Of a stretch of DNA of 64,000 nt, positions 45,609 to 56,658 are shown piece by piece; position 1 is the stretch's first letter, and each line of letters opens with the position of its first letter. The translations under genes and the position numbers were made by a program. A model generated the notes under the pieces. It was not told the origin of the DNA. It saw nothing but the letters and a program-made list of their open reading frames with translations, and ran no database searches. The DNA is taken from positions 1 through 64,000 of the forward strand of contig SWBL01000125.1 of NCBI GenBank assembly GCA_024195585.1, given 5' to 3'. This DNA comes from Aureobasidium sp. EXF-3400. Taxonomy: Eukaryota; Ascomycota; Dothideomycetes; Dothideales; Saccotheciaceae.

Positions 45609-48283
45609 ATGGGCACCGAGATGCTCCACCTTGACATGGCCATGGATCTGGACTCTGGCCGACAGATCGACCCGGATGTCCAGGCCACTCTCAGCGACTT
45701 CCTCACCTACAGCGAGCACCTGCCGTCGACCATCGCGCGTAGCCTGTTTCTCATTCACAGCCTGAATCGCAAGGCCAACGACCTGACCCTCGACATTCAC
45801 AACCTTCTATCCACCTACAGCAACTTGCCCCAGATCACAGCGAACGCGACCGATGCCCCTGATCCAGTCCAGTTGCGCAAAGACATCAGCCTCGCCTACG
45901 ACTCTCTGGAGAAATGCAAGCGCATGTCGGCTGCTGAAGCCACTCGCCTCGAGGAAACCGTCGTCAAGGATGCAACAAAATTGCAGCTTGTCCAGAAGAA
46001 GCTGAAGGCTCTGCCTCTCCCACCCGAACGCGATGCCACTCCCGAGCCTGGTCTTGCTTCACCCCAGCTGAGAAGGAACGCCCAAGCACAACAGCAAGCC
46101 GACAAGCGCACTGCTCAGCATCGTACCGGTACTGCTCCACGCGTCAGAGCTCAGAAAATAATGGTCCCTGGCGAGGTCCTGCCACCCCCAAACCCAGACT
46201 CTCCTCCACCATCCGATTTCTCGCCCTCTCCTTCTCCTCCGCCCCGCTCTCCCAACCATGACAAAACTCGCAACCTCATAAAGCCTGCTGGAAGGCTTCC
46301 GAAGACTCCAAAGCTACCCAAGCCTTCCACAGAGCCCAAAGAAGCCTCACAGAAGCCTCCTCGCGTGCGCCTGCCGGGTTCTTCTGGCACAAATGCACAC
46401 TCGGCCGTTGCTGGAATCAGTACTTCCAACGCTCTGATGGCTCTGACCGCTCCACCGCCGGGTGCACCTCCTGGCAGCAAGTGGCTGCCGTGGAAGAGAC
46501 TGACCGAGTACGAAATGGCCACGCTGCGCAAGAGAATGAAGAAGAACGCTATTTGGATCCCCTCACCAGCTATGAGGAACCGCGAGCTGAAAAACCTTGG
46601 CAGGGGTACGACTGCCATGGAGGAGGCCAAAGGTATCTTTCCTGCATGCTATCTGCTCCTACTTATCACTAACTGCCTACAGCTGCTGCCGAGGCTTCAG
46701 GCCAGGAATTTGTCGACGAATTCGACCCTCAAACATGGACTGATCCAACATGCATTCATATCACCGACGCTCAACAGGCCGAGACGGCTAAGATGCTTGG
46801 ACCGGAACTGCCTGACGACAACCAGGATGCTGCGCTTATCAACCGCGGCATGCGCCTCAATGAAGCCAAAAAGCTCAAACGCGAAAAGCTCAAGGCTGAA
46901 GAAGCTGTAAGGCTGCAAGAGGAGGCTGCTGGCTTACAACCTCCGACAGAGCAAAACAAGGAGAAGAAGTCTCCGCAAAAGGCGCAGCCAAAGTCCAAAC
47001 CCCAGACACAAGCACAAGTGCAACCACAGCCTGCTAAACCAGCTGAGCCACTTGAACAGCCGGATCCGCCCGTCGAACAACAAGAGGCAGCTCAGGCACC
47101 TGTCATGGAAGACTCAGCGGCTGCTCCCGAGCCAACAAACAAGCCAGGATCAAAGCAGAAAAAGTCGAAGCCAAAGTCCATGGCCGCGCCAGAGGTCGTC
47201 CAGCCCGAGGGGGCGCCTGTCATTACGGTTCCTGCACAGATCGAGAGTGCCGCCAAGTCCCTCACACCGCCAGAAACGACTCAAGCCGCTGAACCAGAGC
47301 CCACCACTGAAACTGTTGTGACCAGAAAGCGCAAGCGTGATGCGGCCACTCCTGCGACAGAGCAGCCTTCGGCTGAGCCTGTCGTGGAATCACCCGACGT
47401 CCTGTCACTCCCTCGTAACGGTCCACAGCCCAAAAAACTCAAGCTGAGCGTCGCTGCTCCACCGCCAGCGGAAACACCTACAATCACTGTATCTACTCGT
47501 GCGGTCGCTGCTGCAAAAGATGCCGTCCCTTCCCCCAGCAACGCCATCACCCCTGCGGTTTCCAGTCCACGCATTTCCGTGAGACAAAAGTCACAGCGTA
47601 GCCAGCGCAATTCTGCACAGCCGGAACCCCAGACCGGACCTAGTGAAGCAGCTGCTCAAACACCAGCTGCTAACACAAGAGGAGCAAGGCCGACCACGAT
47701 TACCCTCAAGCATTCCGCTACAAAGGCCGCCTCGGCAGAGCCAGCCAGCACACGTCAAAGTCTACGTCGTGGTTCGAACGCTTCGCTGCCTGGATCTGCA
47801 AATAACAAATTCCGCTCTCCCGCGCCTGGCAATGTTACTATCGCTGCAGAGACCAATACCGGAAAGCGGTCTGTTCGCAAAAAGCTACCTCAGGGAGTTC
47901 TCCAAGTCGAGGAGAATGGTACAAAGGTCATAGTAGGCAAATCCAAGGCTGCGTCAAAGAAGAAGAAGAAGACCGAGGTTAAGGACGAAGCTGCCACTCC
48001 TATCATCGAGGATGAGATGATCGATCCCGATGAACCACGCTACTGTATCTGTGGAGACGTCAGTCACGGCACCATGATCGCTTGTGATAACGAGGCTGTA
48101 AGTCTTAGCCCCAACCCCTCCACTACTCGTATACTGACTGGACTGCATAAGTGCGAACTCGAGTGGTTCCATCTCGAGTGTGTTGGTCTGACAGAGCTTC
48201 CCGGAAGACGAGCTAAGTGGTATTGCCCGATTTGCCGCGATAAGCTGAAGAAAGGACTGGACAAGAATGGCATCGTCGGATGA
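45609..48283 (+). CDS. ING family chromatin protein with C-terminal PHD finger
   Basis: Subunit type found in histone acetyltransferase or deacetylase complexes (Yng1, Yng2, Pho23); the PHD finger normally reads H3K4me3. Three exons (45609-46632, 46683-48097, 48152-48283) give 856 residues. The N-terminal ING helix region is [20 protein letters not shown]. The central 550 residues are disordered, rich in Pro, Ala, Lys and Gln. The PHD finger is C4HC3: [19 protein letters not shown], then [17 protein letters not shown] and KWYCPICR. The last intron splits it between A and CELEW, and joining restores the zinc ligand spacing. At 856 residues it is much longer than yeast ING proteins, as in many filamentous fungi. 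Which complex it joins cannot be told. Confidence 0.87.
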
Positions 48284-49015
48284 GGTCGGTACATGATTGG
48301 GAGAGGAGACCCTGGATCCATGTCTACGATCCAGGGAGGTGTGCTTTATGATTACGACTTCTCGATACCCAATAGCAGCTCTTGCTTTTTCTAATACTAA
48401 TTACTCAGAACACCCGGGCATAATCTCTTGTCTCGGTTTGCATTGTATCAGGTGCCTCGGGCCATGGTGAAAACTATGCGCTACTTCTTGATCCAGTCAG
48501 AAAATAGTCACCCCAGAGATCGGCAAAATCTCTGGACGAGTCGAGGCAGCGAGCTCTCGTGTAGTCGTCTTGAGCGCCTTATTCATGCATGAGAGTGGAA
48601 ACTCGAGGCTTGCGGCGTGTTGGTTGAAGGTTGCCGACTCGTTGCCATTCATTCCATTGATGCGTTGGCACATCCATCGCCCTTCGCACTTCGTCCTGCT
48701 TGGCGCTCACAGCTCCTGCATGTGATGCGGTGTTTGATGATTCGTCTGCCACCATTCCATCTAGCACGATGTATGTTATACATCTCGCTTGGCCTCTTTC
48801 TCGGCCTTGGTGTTCTGATGCTGTATTATCATGAGGGGTAAGACTGGCGAGCGAGTGTGGCAGACGAATAACATCCAGAGGAACAGCCATTCACGTGTCG
48901 GACTCTTCGAGGTGATGGTATATAAATGTAGTTTGGTCGTCTCTTCGATCACAGACATCTTACACACACAAACAATACTATTATTATCAATACTTACCCT
49001 TTCTCCGCAATCAAC
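48284..49015. other. intergenic, metallothionein promoter
   Basis: Follows the ING gene stop. It holds a TATA box at 48919-48926 serving the metallothionein gene. A 74-codon frame at 48617 is not convincing. Confidence 0.5.
48919..48926 (+). promoter_or_regulatory. TATA box of metallothionein gene
   Basis: TATATAAA lies 97 bases before the ATG at 49016, a usual distance for strongly inducible fungal genes. Confidence 0.55.
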
Positions 49016-49147
49016 ATGCCTTCCTGCTCTTGCTCCAACTGCTGTAGCTCCTCTGGCTGCAGCAACTGTGGTTGCTCTTCTTGCGGCGTGAGTTCGATAC
49101 GATATGATGGCAACATCGAACACGACACTGACACACAGCAGCACTAA
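49016..49147 (+). CDS. small copper-type metallothionein
   Basis: Tiny cysteine-rich metal-binding peptide, too short for standard ORF calling. Exon 1 (49016-49087) encodes 24 residues with eight cysteines: C4, C6, C9, C10, C15, C18, C20 and C23. They sit in CxC, CC and CxxC pairs separated only by Ser, Gly and Asn; the core is CSCSNCCSSSGCSNCGCSSC. A GTGAGT donor and a CTGAC branch precede the acceptor. The second exon adds either QH (acceptor at 49138) or H (acceptor at 49141) before TAA at 49145-49147. The composition matches ascomycete copper metallothioneins such as the 25-residue Neurospora protein, which also has an intron. A strong TATA box lies upstream. Metal and inducer are inferred from the family. 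Confidence 0.82.
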   Translation: MPSCSCSNCCSSSGCSNCGCSSCGVSSIRYDGNIEHDTDTQQH

Positions 49148-50925
49148 GTGTACCTTCTTCATGTCGAATCTGGCCTGATATCGTTAGTGATCCGTCGGAT
49201 TGTTAGTAGGCTCTTTTGACACTACCCACCCACAAGTCCCAGACGCTGACAGATGCCAGTGAACACTCATTCATTCCTTTTTGCATCTTGAAGCAGCATA
49301 TACTCTCAGAAATAATCCATAAGCCACGTTGAGCATACATATGTGCCCTGCTACTGTATCGTGTCATGTGTTCCACCTGAGTGATGAGATGCAAGTACTG
49401 GTTGTTCATGAGCAGGGTGACCCTCACAGAAATATGTCTTGGCAAGATCACTCATATCACTAGCATCTCATCAATAAACGCGAGTGTGAAATGTCACGGG
49501 CTAAACCAATTCGATGTCCGAGACCACTTCCTCGGTGTTGTGTGCCTGTGACCGGAGGCTCAGCTGGATAGGAGGGATGACTGTATCGCACAGGAAAGTT
49601 TGATCAAGCCTGTTTCACTTGATCGAGGGAGATTTGACGTAGGCGGTAATAGGTTCCAACTTCCAAGATATGATAAGGTGTATTCCCTATCTGTACATGG
49701 TTACACTTGCCAGAGTCACGGGACGCCGTCGCAAGCCAGAACGATACACATGTTGCTAAACGGCCTGCCAATTGTGCCTTGTGATCAGTTTTGGATGCCC
49801 AGAAACAAGTTCGTTAGTCTCTTGCAATCGATGATGCTGAATGCGCATTAAATTCCTCCCTTTGATGCATTACTGTTGTCTCGACGCACGACTAGGTTAG
49901 GCCAGACACATCGGCACTACCGATATCTCAGCGTTCATGCAGTTTGAGTTCAGCTCTTGCAAGGGGCACAATTGATAACCTTTCGGCAGAGTGCAGCAGG
50001 AGTGTCGCGGAGCGCGAGCAGCTGCGGGGTCCAGGCAAACAGGTTGGCAAAGGATGAAGAGGCCAGAGCTCGTTGAGTTGAGGCGCGCTGGGGCTTGATT
50101 CGGGACTCGGGCGAAATCGTGGAGGACACTTCCGGCCGCCAAAAGACGATATCACTCTAACCCCTCGGACTACTGCTGTTGAGTAGCGACATCGGGCATC
50201 GCGGCAACAATTGGTCGAAGGATTCTTGCTCTTTGTCTCAAGCTGCTATGGGTTCTCTCAGAGAACTGAACCACACGTGTGTGCTCTGAACGGTAGTCGG
50301 GCATCCGAGAAACAAACTGTGGCTCAAACGTTGATGACGAAGTGCAGCCTCTTAGAAGAGTCACAGCGCGCATGCAACAAATAGGCAAAGTTAGACTTCC
50401 ATGGCATTAGTGCGGTTAGCGGTACCCCATGTGGCTTTCTCGATGTGATAACCAATCAACAAGACCACGGTCATATCATGAGGCAGGCGTAGCTGCTGAC
50501 GACCCTGTTCCTTCTACGTGACAACCAGAGTTCAGCCTTTCGCTAATCACTTCAATACCCTGCTACCACCGCACTGAACGATTTTAATCTTCTCTTTCCT
50601 GCTCTTTGCAACGACACCAACCAAACAACCTTGCTGTTTCATCGATCGAGTCCGTAATCGCGTACCCCGCTGTATCTCGCGTACCCTAGATTACGTGAAT
50701 CAAGTCGCGCACACAACCACTCAGCAATTTACCCACCCTGACCCCATAAAGACTCCCCAAGTCTCCAAACTACCGTCGGCGTAAGTCATACCAGGCAGCA
50801 GACACTCAGAAACCTTTGTTTCTCGCTTCGACTCATCCTCGCCTTGATCCATACGTCATCAACGTATTAGTCTCTCTGACTCGTGTCTCGTGGCGTAGAG
50901 AAGCATCCAGCATCACTCTGCGAAT
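49148..50925. other. 1.8 kb gene-free stretch and STB3 leader
   Basis: No supported gene. Short frames on both strands lack family resemblance. The final 400 bases (CT-rich, with CAACCACTC-like pyrimidine stretches) are probably the STB3 promoter and leader. Confidence 0.5.
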
Positions 50926-52095
50926 ATGGCTCACCCAGCAACCTCTGCCATCACCATGGCTTTTGCTTCTCCATCCTACTCCGGCGGCATGGCCAAACAC
51001 TCCACCGTCAGCGCTCTTTCCGCTGCTGTTGCCAAACACGGTATCGGAATGCCACTTACACCCCCTAACTCCGTATCTCCGGGCTTGCCTGCTCAGGCTG
51101 CCGCTGGTCTGCGTTCGCCGCCTCCAATCCATATCGATGGCGAGAGCGACTCCCGTCATTCTCTTCCTCTTAGCAAGGGTGCCCTCTCGGGACTGGATGC
51201 CTCGCAGTCTATCACCGCATCCATGCTCGCAAAGCATCACTTGCCCGGCATCATGCTCGGACACGGTCCTATCGCCATCAGACACGTCATGGCTTGCTTG
51301 ACGCAGTCAGTTCCTGGCTTCTCGCGTATCCCACCGGCCAAGGCTCGCAGGTTGGTCGTTGCAGCCTTGGAGAACCGAGCAGGAGGTGGTGCCGACGGCA
51401 GCGTTGTATTTGAAAAGGTGGGATGGGGCAGATGGGATGCACACACCAAGGGCGAACGCCCTGACCTGAGCTCAAGCTACCGGGACGGGAAGTTGTCTCC
51501 ACCACCAAGCGAGCCCGGTAGTTGTGCTGCTTCGTACACTGAGTCCGGCTTCCCTGGCTCGTACAAGCCACACACCAGCCAGCAGCTCAACAGCTGGGCA
51601 GAGTCTTCAATGGCATCCCACTATGACGACCATTTGGACAACATGAGCATGGAAGAGAATGAGGCGGACAAGATGTCTCTGGACGGCTCCTCTTCTGCCA
51701 TGTCAGAGGACGACTCCGGAATGTCGGATAGTGAAGGTGACGAAACCGAGGAAGAGGATTGGGCTGCAATGGGCGCGGATGCTTTACGCAAGGCTTCTAT
51801 GTCGACAGCAGCCTCTCCTGGAGCCAGAAGAAATTACAACCTCATGAGCATTCCTGGCTCTCTGCACGAGGCACGGACACCATCTGCATATGGAAGCGTC
51901 GGCGGTGCTAGGTCATCCTTTGTCGCAAGGTCGACACCTCAGTTCGTCAGAAGGCCATCGGCAATGAGTCATACACAGCACAGAAGCAGCGTTAGCCAGA
52001 GACCACCTGGCCATGGCACTACACCAATGGAGATTGACCAGACCTTCCAGGAAAGAGAGGCGATCGAAGCTCTCCTGCGTATGGGCTCAGCATAG
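50926..52095 (+). CDS. STB3: Stb3-like Sin3-binding, RRPE-type DNA-binding regulator
   Basis: Nuclear regulator of 389 residues, single exon. The Stb3 domain is clear: SITASMLAKHHLPGIMLGHG, then PIAIRHVMACLTQSVPGFSR, ARRLVVAALENRAGG and VVFEKVGWGRWDA (about residues 86-175). In yeast Stb3 binds the ribosomal RNA processing element and the Sin3 deacetylase and is controlled by TORC1/Sch9 and glucose. The region after 175 is disordered, with an acidic patch (SEDDSGMSDSEGDETEEEDW) and several Ser-rich basic sites that could be phosphorylated. The start at 50926 gives MAHPATSAITMAFASPSYSG, followed by the Pro-rich PLTPPNSVSP. A 13-bp tandem repeat lies just after the stop. Confidence 0.88.
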   Translation: MAHPATSAITMAFASPSYSGGMAKHSTVSALSAAVAKHGIGMPLTPPNSVSPGLPAQAAAGLRSPPPIHIDGESDSRHSLPLSKGALSGLDASQSITASMLAKHHLPGIMLGHGPIAIRHVMACLTQSVPGFSRIPPAKARRLVVAALENRAGGGADGSVVFEKVGWGRWDAHTKGERPDLSSSYRDGKLSPPPSEPGSCAASYTESGFPGSYKPHTSQQLNSWAESSMASHYDDHLDNMSMEENEADKMSLDGSSSAMSEDDSGMSDSEGDETEEEDWAAMGADALRKASMSTAASPGARRNYNLMSIPGSLHEARTPSAYGSVGGARSSFVARSTPQFVRRPSAMSHTQHRSSVSQRPPGHGTTPMEIDQTFQEREAIEALLRMGSA

Positions 52096-53195
52096 ATGTT
52101 CTTGGTTTGATCTGTTGACTCCGCTTCGGTTCGATGGTCGATTTGGCCTCATCATTTGGCCTCGTCATTTGGCTGTGTAAGACCCCTTCGCGGGTATGAG
52201 AATTCTTTATCGTCCTTTGGATGATTGATACGACACTGGGCACCAGTCTCGGCTAACACAATGTCAAGTGCTGACTGTTGGCGAGGTCCTGGATTGACAT
52301 GGGTGGCGTTTGTGTTTGGCGCGGCATTTCCATTCTTGTCTTTGTTATTACCAAGGCGAGCATTTTCTTTTTCTGTTTGAGACGATGGCATTGATGAGAA
52401 ATGAAGGAAAGAGAGAATATGCAAATAATGAGAGGGGGACATTGTAGAGAGAAGGGAGTAAGAGGACGACGACGACATGCATAGGAGAGAAGAAGGTCTT
52501 GAGCTCGTGCCTACTGTCGATATTACAGGCACTGGAGCTCGACCACTCGCCCCAGGACGCTGCGAACCTACATAGTATTCTGTACAAGCTTGCCAGATCA
52601 GATGCCAGGGGTCTCATTAGCTTGATCAACCTCAGCTTCTTTGCTGCTGGCGAGCTTCCAGTATCAAAGCTTGAAAATAGCCATTGATACGTAGAACAAT
52701 GCACAAAGCACATCTGCAGAATCTATGAGTGCTGTAGCACATGACTCCATTATCAGCATGATCTCATTAGAGTGTACTTACTTGATCATGCCTTTGCGGC
52801 CATTCACAATAGGCTGCGATTTGTGATGAGCAGAACAGCGCAGAAGACGAAAACGGCTTGTTTTGCAACCCGTCTTGCACTAGTTCCCCAGCGCCGAAGG
52901 AACGAAAAGATACATCTTGCAGAGAAGGTGAAAGACCGAGGTTGAAGAGGGAGAACAAGAAAAAGCGTCTCCCAGATCTCTGCGTTTCTTTTGACGAGTT
53001 GCGTTTCTTTTGTGCACGGACCGCGACAGACATGCCTGTCGATCACCTCGCCTACAGAGTACCAACACCCTCTCATTCTCTCTTTGATCTGCTGAACCTC
53101 TTCCTCTTACAACAAATTGTACATCCTTTGATCCGCAGCCGCCCCATATCTTCGTTATTTTCACAACCTACGATTTGTGCATAGATAAGAACATA
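52096..53195. other. intergenic, STB3 3' region and hydrolase promoter
   Basis: Contains the 13-bp tandem repeat at 52141-52173. A 108-codon frame at 52858-53184 is not supported. Confidence 0.5.
52141..52173 (+). repeat. 13-bp tandem repeat in STB3 3' UTR
   Basis: Units ATTTGGCCTCATC, ATTTGGCCTCGTC and a partial ATTTGGC follow one another 45 bases after the STB3 stop codon. Confidence 0.75.
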
Positions 53196-54582
53196 ATGTA
53201 CGTGCTTTGCCGACGCTCCCGACCTTGAAACTACAAACGTAACGGCGATGATATCGGTCATCTTTTCATGTTGTTACCGAACGAGAGATGCACCCTTGAG
53301 AGAGGAGCCCCTGATGTATATGAGTATACAAGAAAACTAATTCGGTCTACAACAATAGGCCTCTTACCGCTGCCGAAGTGCAGGCTCATCCCGAGTTTCC
53401 GTACATCACATGGGACCTCAAGCCTCAGTCTCAGGGCAAGTTGTCCGTTGCAAAGACTAGAGGAGGTCCTCTTGATATTGCATGGGAGGTGCATGGCGAG
53501 GGTGAGAATAAAATGGTGGTAAGTGCTTTTTCTCACCATTTCCTTCTGCCATCGTTTTATTTTCTTTTCCCTCAGTTATGTTTCTGTTTTTCGAAAGAGG
53601 AGGACTATGAAGTTGGCACCATGCTTTGTTCTATCTTCTAGGTGGAAGGATATGATTCTAATTCGCCTTTGTGGATGTAGTGGATCATGGGACTTGGTGG
53701 ACTCAAGACCTCGTGGCAAAGACAAACCAAGGACTTTTCCCACACAAAGGGATCGAAATACTCGTCCTTGATTGTTGACAACCGCGGTATGGGTGAGAGC
53801 AGCAAGCCTATGCAACGCTACTCGACGTCGGAAATGGCCAAGGATCTCCTCGAAGTCATCGATCATGTTGGCTGGACAGCAGACAGACAGTTGAATGTCG
53901 TCGGTATCTCGATGGGTGGCATGATTGCCCAAGAACTTGTAAGAATCAGACTCCCCATAACTGTTTTCAGAGGCAATATTGACATGATTTACAGGCATAC
54001 ATGATCCCCAACCGCATCGCGACACTGAACCTGATCTCCACAGCACCTCGTCTGGTCAACACAGTCGGCTTCATAGAAAACCTGCGCAACCGCATCAACT
54101 TGTTCATCCCTCGCAGCTTGGACGACCAGATCGCAAACGTCAAGCATAACATCTATACCGAAGCCTTCCTTGACGCCCCGGACAATCTCGAATACAAAGT
54201 CCAAGCCTTCCCGACCAACGGCGACCGCTTCGCCGCACAGGAGGTCGCAAAGCGTAAGATGCCGCAATACTTTAATCGTACTGGCTTCATGGCACAGGCG
54301 ATCGCTGCAGGCTGGCACCACAAGACTGATGCTCAGCTCAAGGAGATCGGTGACAAAGTGGGCCGAGAGCGTATTTTGGTGTTGCATGGCACCAAGGACC
54401 GTATGATCACTTTCCCTCACGCAGACATGTTGTTGAAAGGACTGGGTGGTGAGGAGAGCGGTGTCCGCAAAGCCTTCTTCGAGGGACAGGGACATGTGGT
54501 GCCTATTGAGCTCAGACAGGAGTTCAACGAGCTGATTGAGGAGATGGTGGAAAAGGGCAACACCTTGAACGCCAAGGCATGA
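53196..54582 (+). CDS. alpha/beta hydrolase fold protein, start codon split by an intron
   Basis: Serine hydrolase-type protein of 335 residues. The nucleophile elbow is GISMGG in NVVGISMGGMIAQEL. An acid is offered by HGTKDRMI and the His by GQGHVVP. An HG-like oxyanion strand is WIMGLGGLKTSW. Exons: AT at 53196-53197, then 53359-53518, 53681-53938 and 53995-54582. Exon 2 begins G CCT CTT ACC, so AT plus G makes the start codon and the protein begins MPLTAAEVQAHPEFPYITWD. The intron has a strong GTACGT donor and an AATAG acceptor. No ATG exists in frame in exon 2 before its last few codons, which supports this. The substrate is unknown; there is no signal peptide. Confidence 0.8.
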
Positions 54583-54871
54583 GCATAGAACGGGGACAGA
54601 AAGATTGCTGATACATGTGAGAGTTGTTGATTTGCTATGCAATACGGATAGACAGCGAGGCGTTTCGTCGTGGCACATTCAAAGATATGTTTTCTTCTCG
54701 AATAGTATAGTTCTTCTGATATGCGAATGCAATAAATTCTTTCTGTTCATGAAGAGAGAGGGGATGTTGTACAGGAGGGTGAAATAGGGCAAAACCAACC
54801 AACGCCGCGCTGCGATTCCAAGGACGATAGTAATAACAAGATGGTGATGTGAATATAGGCAGGAGGCTGGA

Positions 54872-55311
54872 TTATGTTGTCTTCTCCAACAATTCTTTTG
54901 CTTCGTTGACCTTTGTGGCGAGGTAAGGGCTACCGCCGCGATCGGGGTGGTTCAGAAGCATGAGCGAACGGTGCTTCTTGCGGATTATGTCGCGAGTGAG
55001 GCCGCGTTCTCTGTATCGAATATTCTGGTTAGTTCGTGTGCTTCCTAAAGACGTCCAGATAGGGATAGAACGAACGTGGTCTCGAGGATCAAAGCAGCTT
55101 CCTTTCTAGTCATCTTTTGCTCGAAGCCACCCTTGTAGAAGGCCTTGCCTACAGCGCTGGTGCCACCACGGTAGCGCTTGAAGGCTACCAGGCCGGCGCG
55201 ACCCTGTTAAACCAAATGTCAGTCGTGGATTGTCGCAGATGGAATTCGGGCACGGCGTACGAAGAAGGCAGTAGCAGCGATTCCGAAACCGAGGGCGAGA
55301 GCAGTAGCCAT
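54872..55311 (-). CDS. PAM18: Pam18/Tim14, J-protein of the mitochondrial import motor
   Basis: Inner-membrane J-protein that stimulates mtHsp70 at the TIM23 channel. Three exons (55311-55261, 55203-55076, 55010-54872) give 105 residues, all in phase. The N-terminal helix [17 protein letters not shown] is the membrane anchor. The targeting-proximal segment [13 protein letters not shown] leads to [18 protein letters not shown]. The J domain has HPD at 81-83 in [20 protein letters not shown], followed by [12 protein letters not shown]. The missing helix I compared with full J domains is normal for this family. It lacks the long intermembrane extension of yeast Pam18. Confidence 0.93.
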
Positions 55312-55550
55312 TGTCGAATGTGTGTTTGTGTAATGTGCTTGCGAGTCGAACTTAGGGCGATGGCGTGGAAAAGTTCGGAGGTTTGTCAAGTCGAGCTCCG
55401 TCTCCCGGTCGCGCCTGCCAGTTCGCCGCAGATCTTGGCACTCCCCGCATAATCCAATCCAAAGAAGTTTCGCCCAAGAAAGAAAGAAGAATTCGAGGGT
55501 GGTTGTTGCTCTTTCCATCTTGCTTGACATTTGACCAACACATATTCAAG
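55312..55550. promoter_or_regulatory. 239-bp shared promoter of PAM18 and RLP24
   Basis: Divergent start codons 239 bases apart. The interval must contain both promoters; no motif was assigned. Confidence 0.5.
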
Positions 55551-56269
55551 ATGAGGTACGCTCCATTTTTCTGGCAATAAAGACGCTGTGAAACGCATAC
55601 TGACAGACCCGTTCCAGAATCGAGTCCTGCTATTTCTGCTCGCAGCCTTGCTACCCGTCAAAGGGCATCACCTTTGTACGCAACGATGCTCGTGTCTTCC
55701 GCTTCTGCAGATCAAAATGCCACAAGAACGTATGTTCTACTCGCCCCCACCCTGCAACACAAGACCGTCTCTAACATACCCCTGAACAGTTCAAGATGAA
55801 GCGTAACCCTCGCAAGCTGGCCTGGACAAAATCTTTCCGCGCCGCCCACGGCAAGGAGATGACCGTCGACAGCACCCTCTCCTTCGCCGCTCGCCGCAAC
55901 GTTCCCGTCCGTTACAACCGCGACCTGGTCGCCACCACTCTCAAGGCCATGCAACGTGTCTCGGAGATCCGCTCCAAGCGCGAGCGCCAGTTCTACAAGA
56001 ACCGCATGCGCGGCAACAAGGAGCGCGACCTCGAGGCCGACCGCAAGCTCGTCGCAGAGAACCAGCACTTGCTGCCTCCTGCCGAGCGCGAGGCCGCCCA
56101 GAAGCTGCTCGAGGACGAGAGCGAAATGCTGGATGTTGTCGACGAGCTGGACGAGGAGGAAGAGGAGGAACTCGAGAAGCAACAGTTGGCCCAGCAGAAG
56201 CTCAAGGCCAAGAAGAAGCAAAGATTGGTCAGAGGCTCTGGACCCGAAGATATGGATGTCGACGCATAA
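55551..56269 (+). CDS. RLP24: 60S ribosome biogenesis factor Rlp24
   Basis: Ribosomal protein eL24-like assembly factor that occupies the eL24 site in pre-60S particles and recruits the AAA ATPase Drg1/Afg2. Three exons (55551-55555, 55618-55729, 55790-56269) give 198 residues, matching the yeast 199. The first exon is only ATGAG. The zinc site is C6, C9, C32 and C36 ([26 protein letters not shown]). Downstream are [20 protein letters not shown] and [20 protein letters not shown], which distinguish Rlp24 from eL24. The C-terminal acidic-to-basic helix ([15 protein letters not shown], then KKKQRLVRG) matches the Drg1-recruiting extension. Confidence 0.95.
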
Positions 56270-56658
56270 ACGACCTGACTGTGGCCTTCTGTTGTTTTCT
56301 CATCACCCTTTCATGGCGTTTACTGTCACATCATTTCTTTTCTTATTGGGACTTTTCTTTGGGGAAAAAGAGCGAAAAGCACAGGGACTGGCGTTCGGCT
56401 TCAACTTACTTTACGGATACCTTTCGCAGCAGCAGCATTTTATCGCTAATCCGCCCTTGCCTGCCTTGTTCAAAGAGGAGCTGGCTCGTTTCCATATCTC
56501 TCTCACAAGTGCCTGAATGTTTGCATATCTTCGAAGACGGAGATACATCTGTGAAGTGAGGTAGTTCACCTCTGACACCTGTGATATTAGAGAAGTGCTT
56601 CATTGAATGGCTACGTTACAAGGCAGATATAGGACGACCTGCATTCCTTACTTGCCTC
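56270..56658. other. convergent 3' ends, no gene
   Basis: 3' untranslated regions of RLP24 and the dynactin gene; T-rich near 56330. No gene supported. Confidence 0.55.

Noticed and set aside
45351..45800. N-terminal extension of the SEA4 frame up to 45800
   Set aside because: It overlaps the ING gene coding exon on the opposite strand, begins at a non-ATG codon and has no WD40 character; the ATG at 45350 suits the family.
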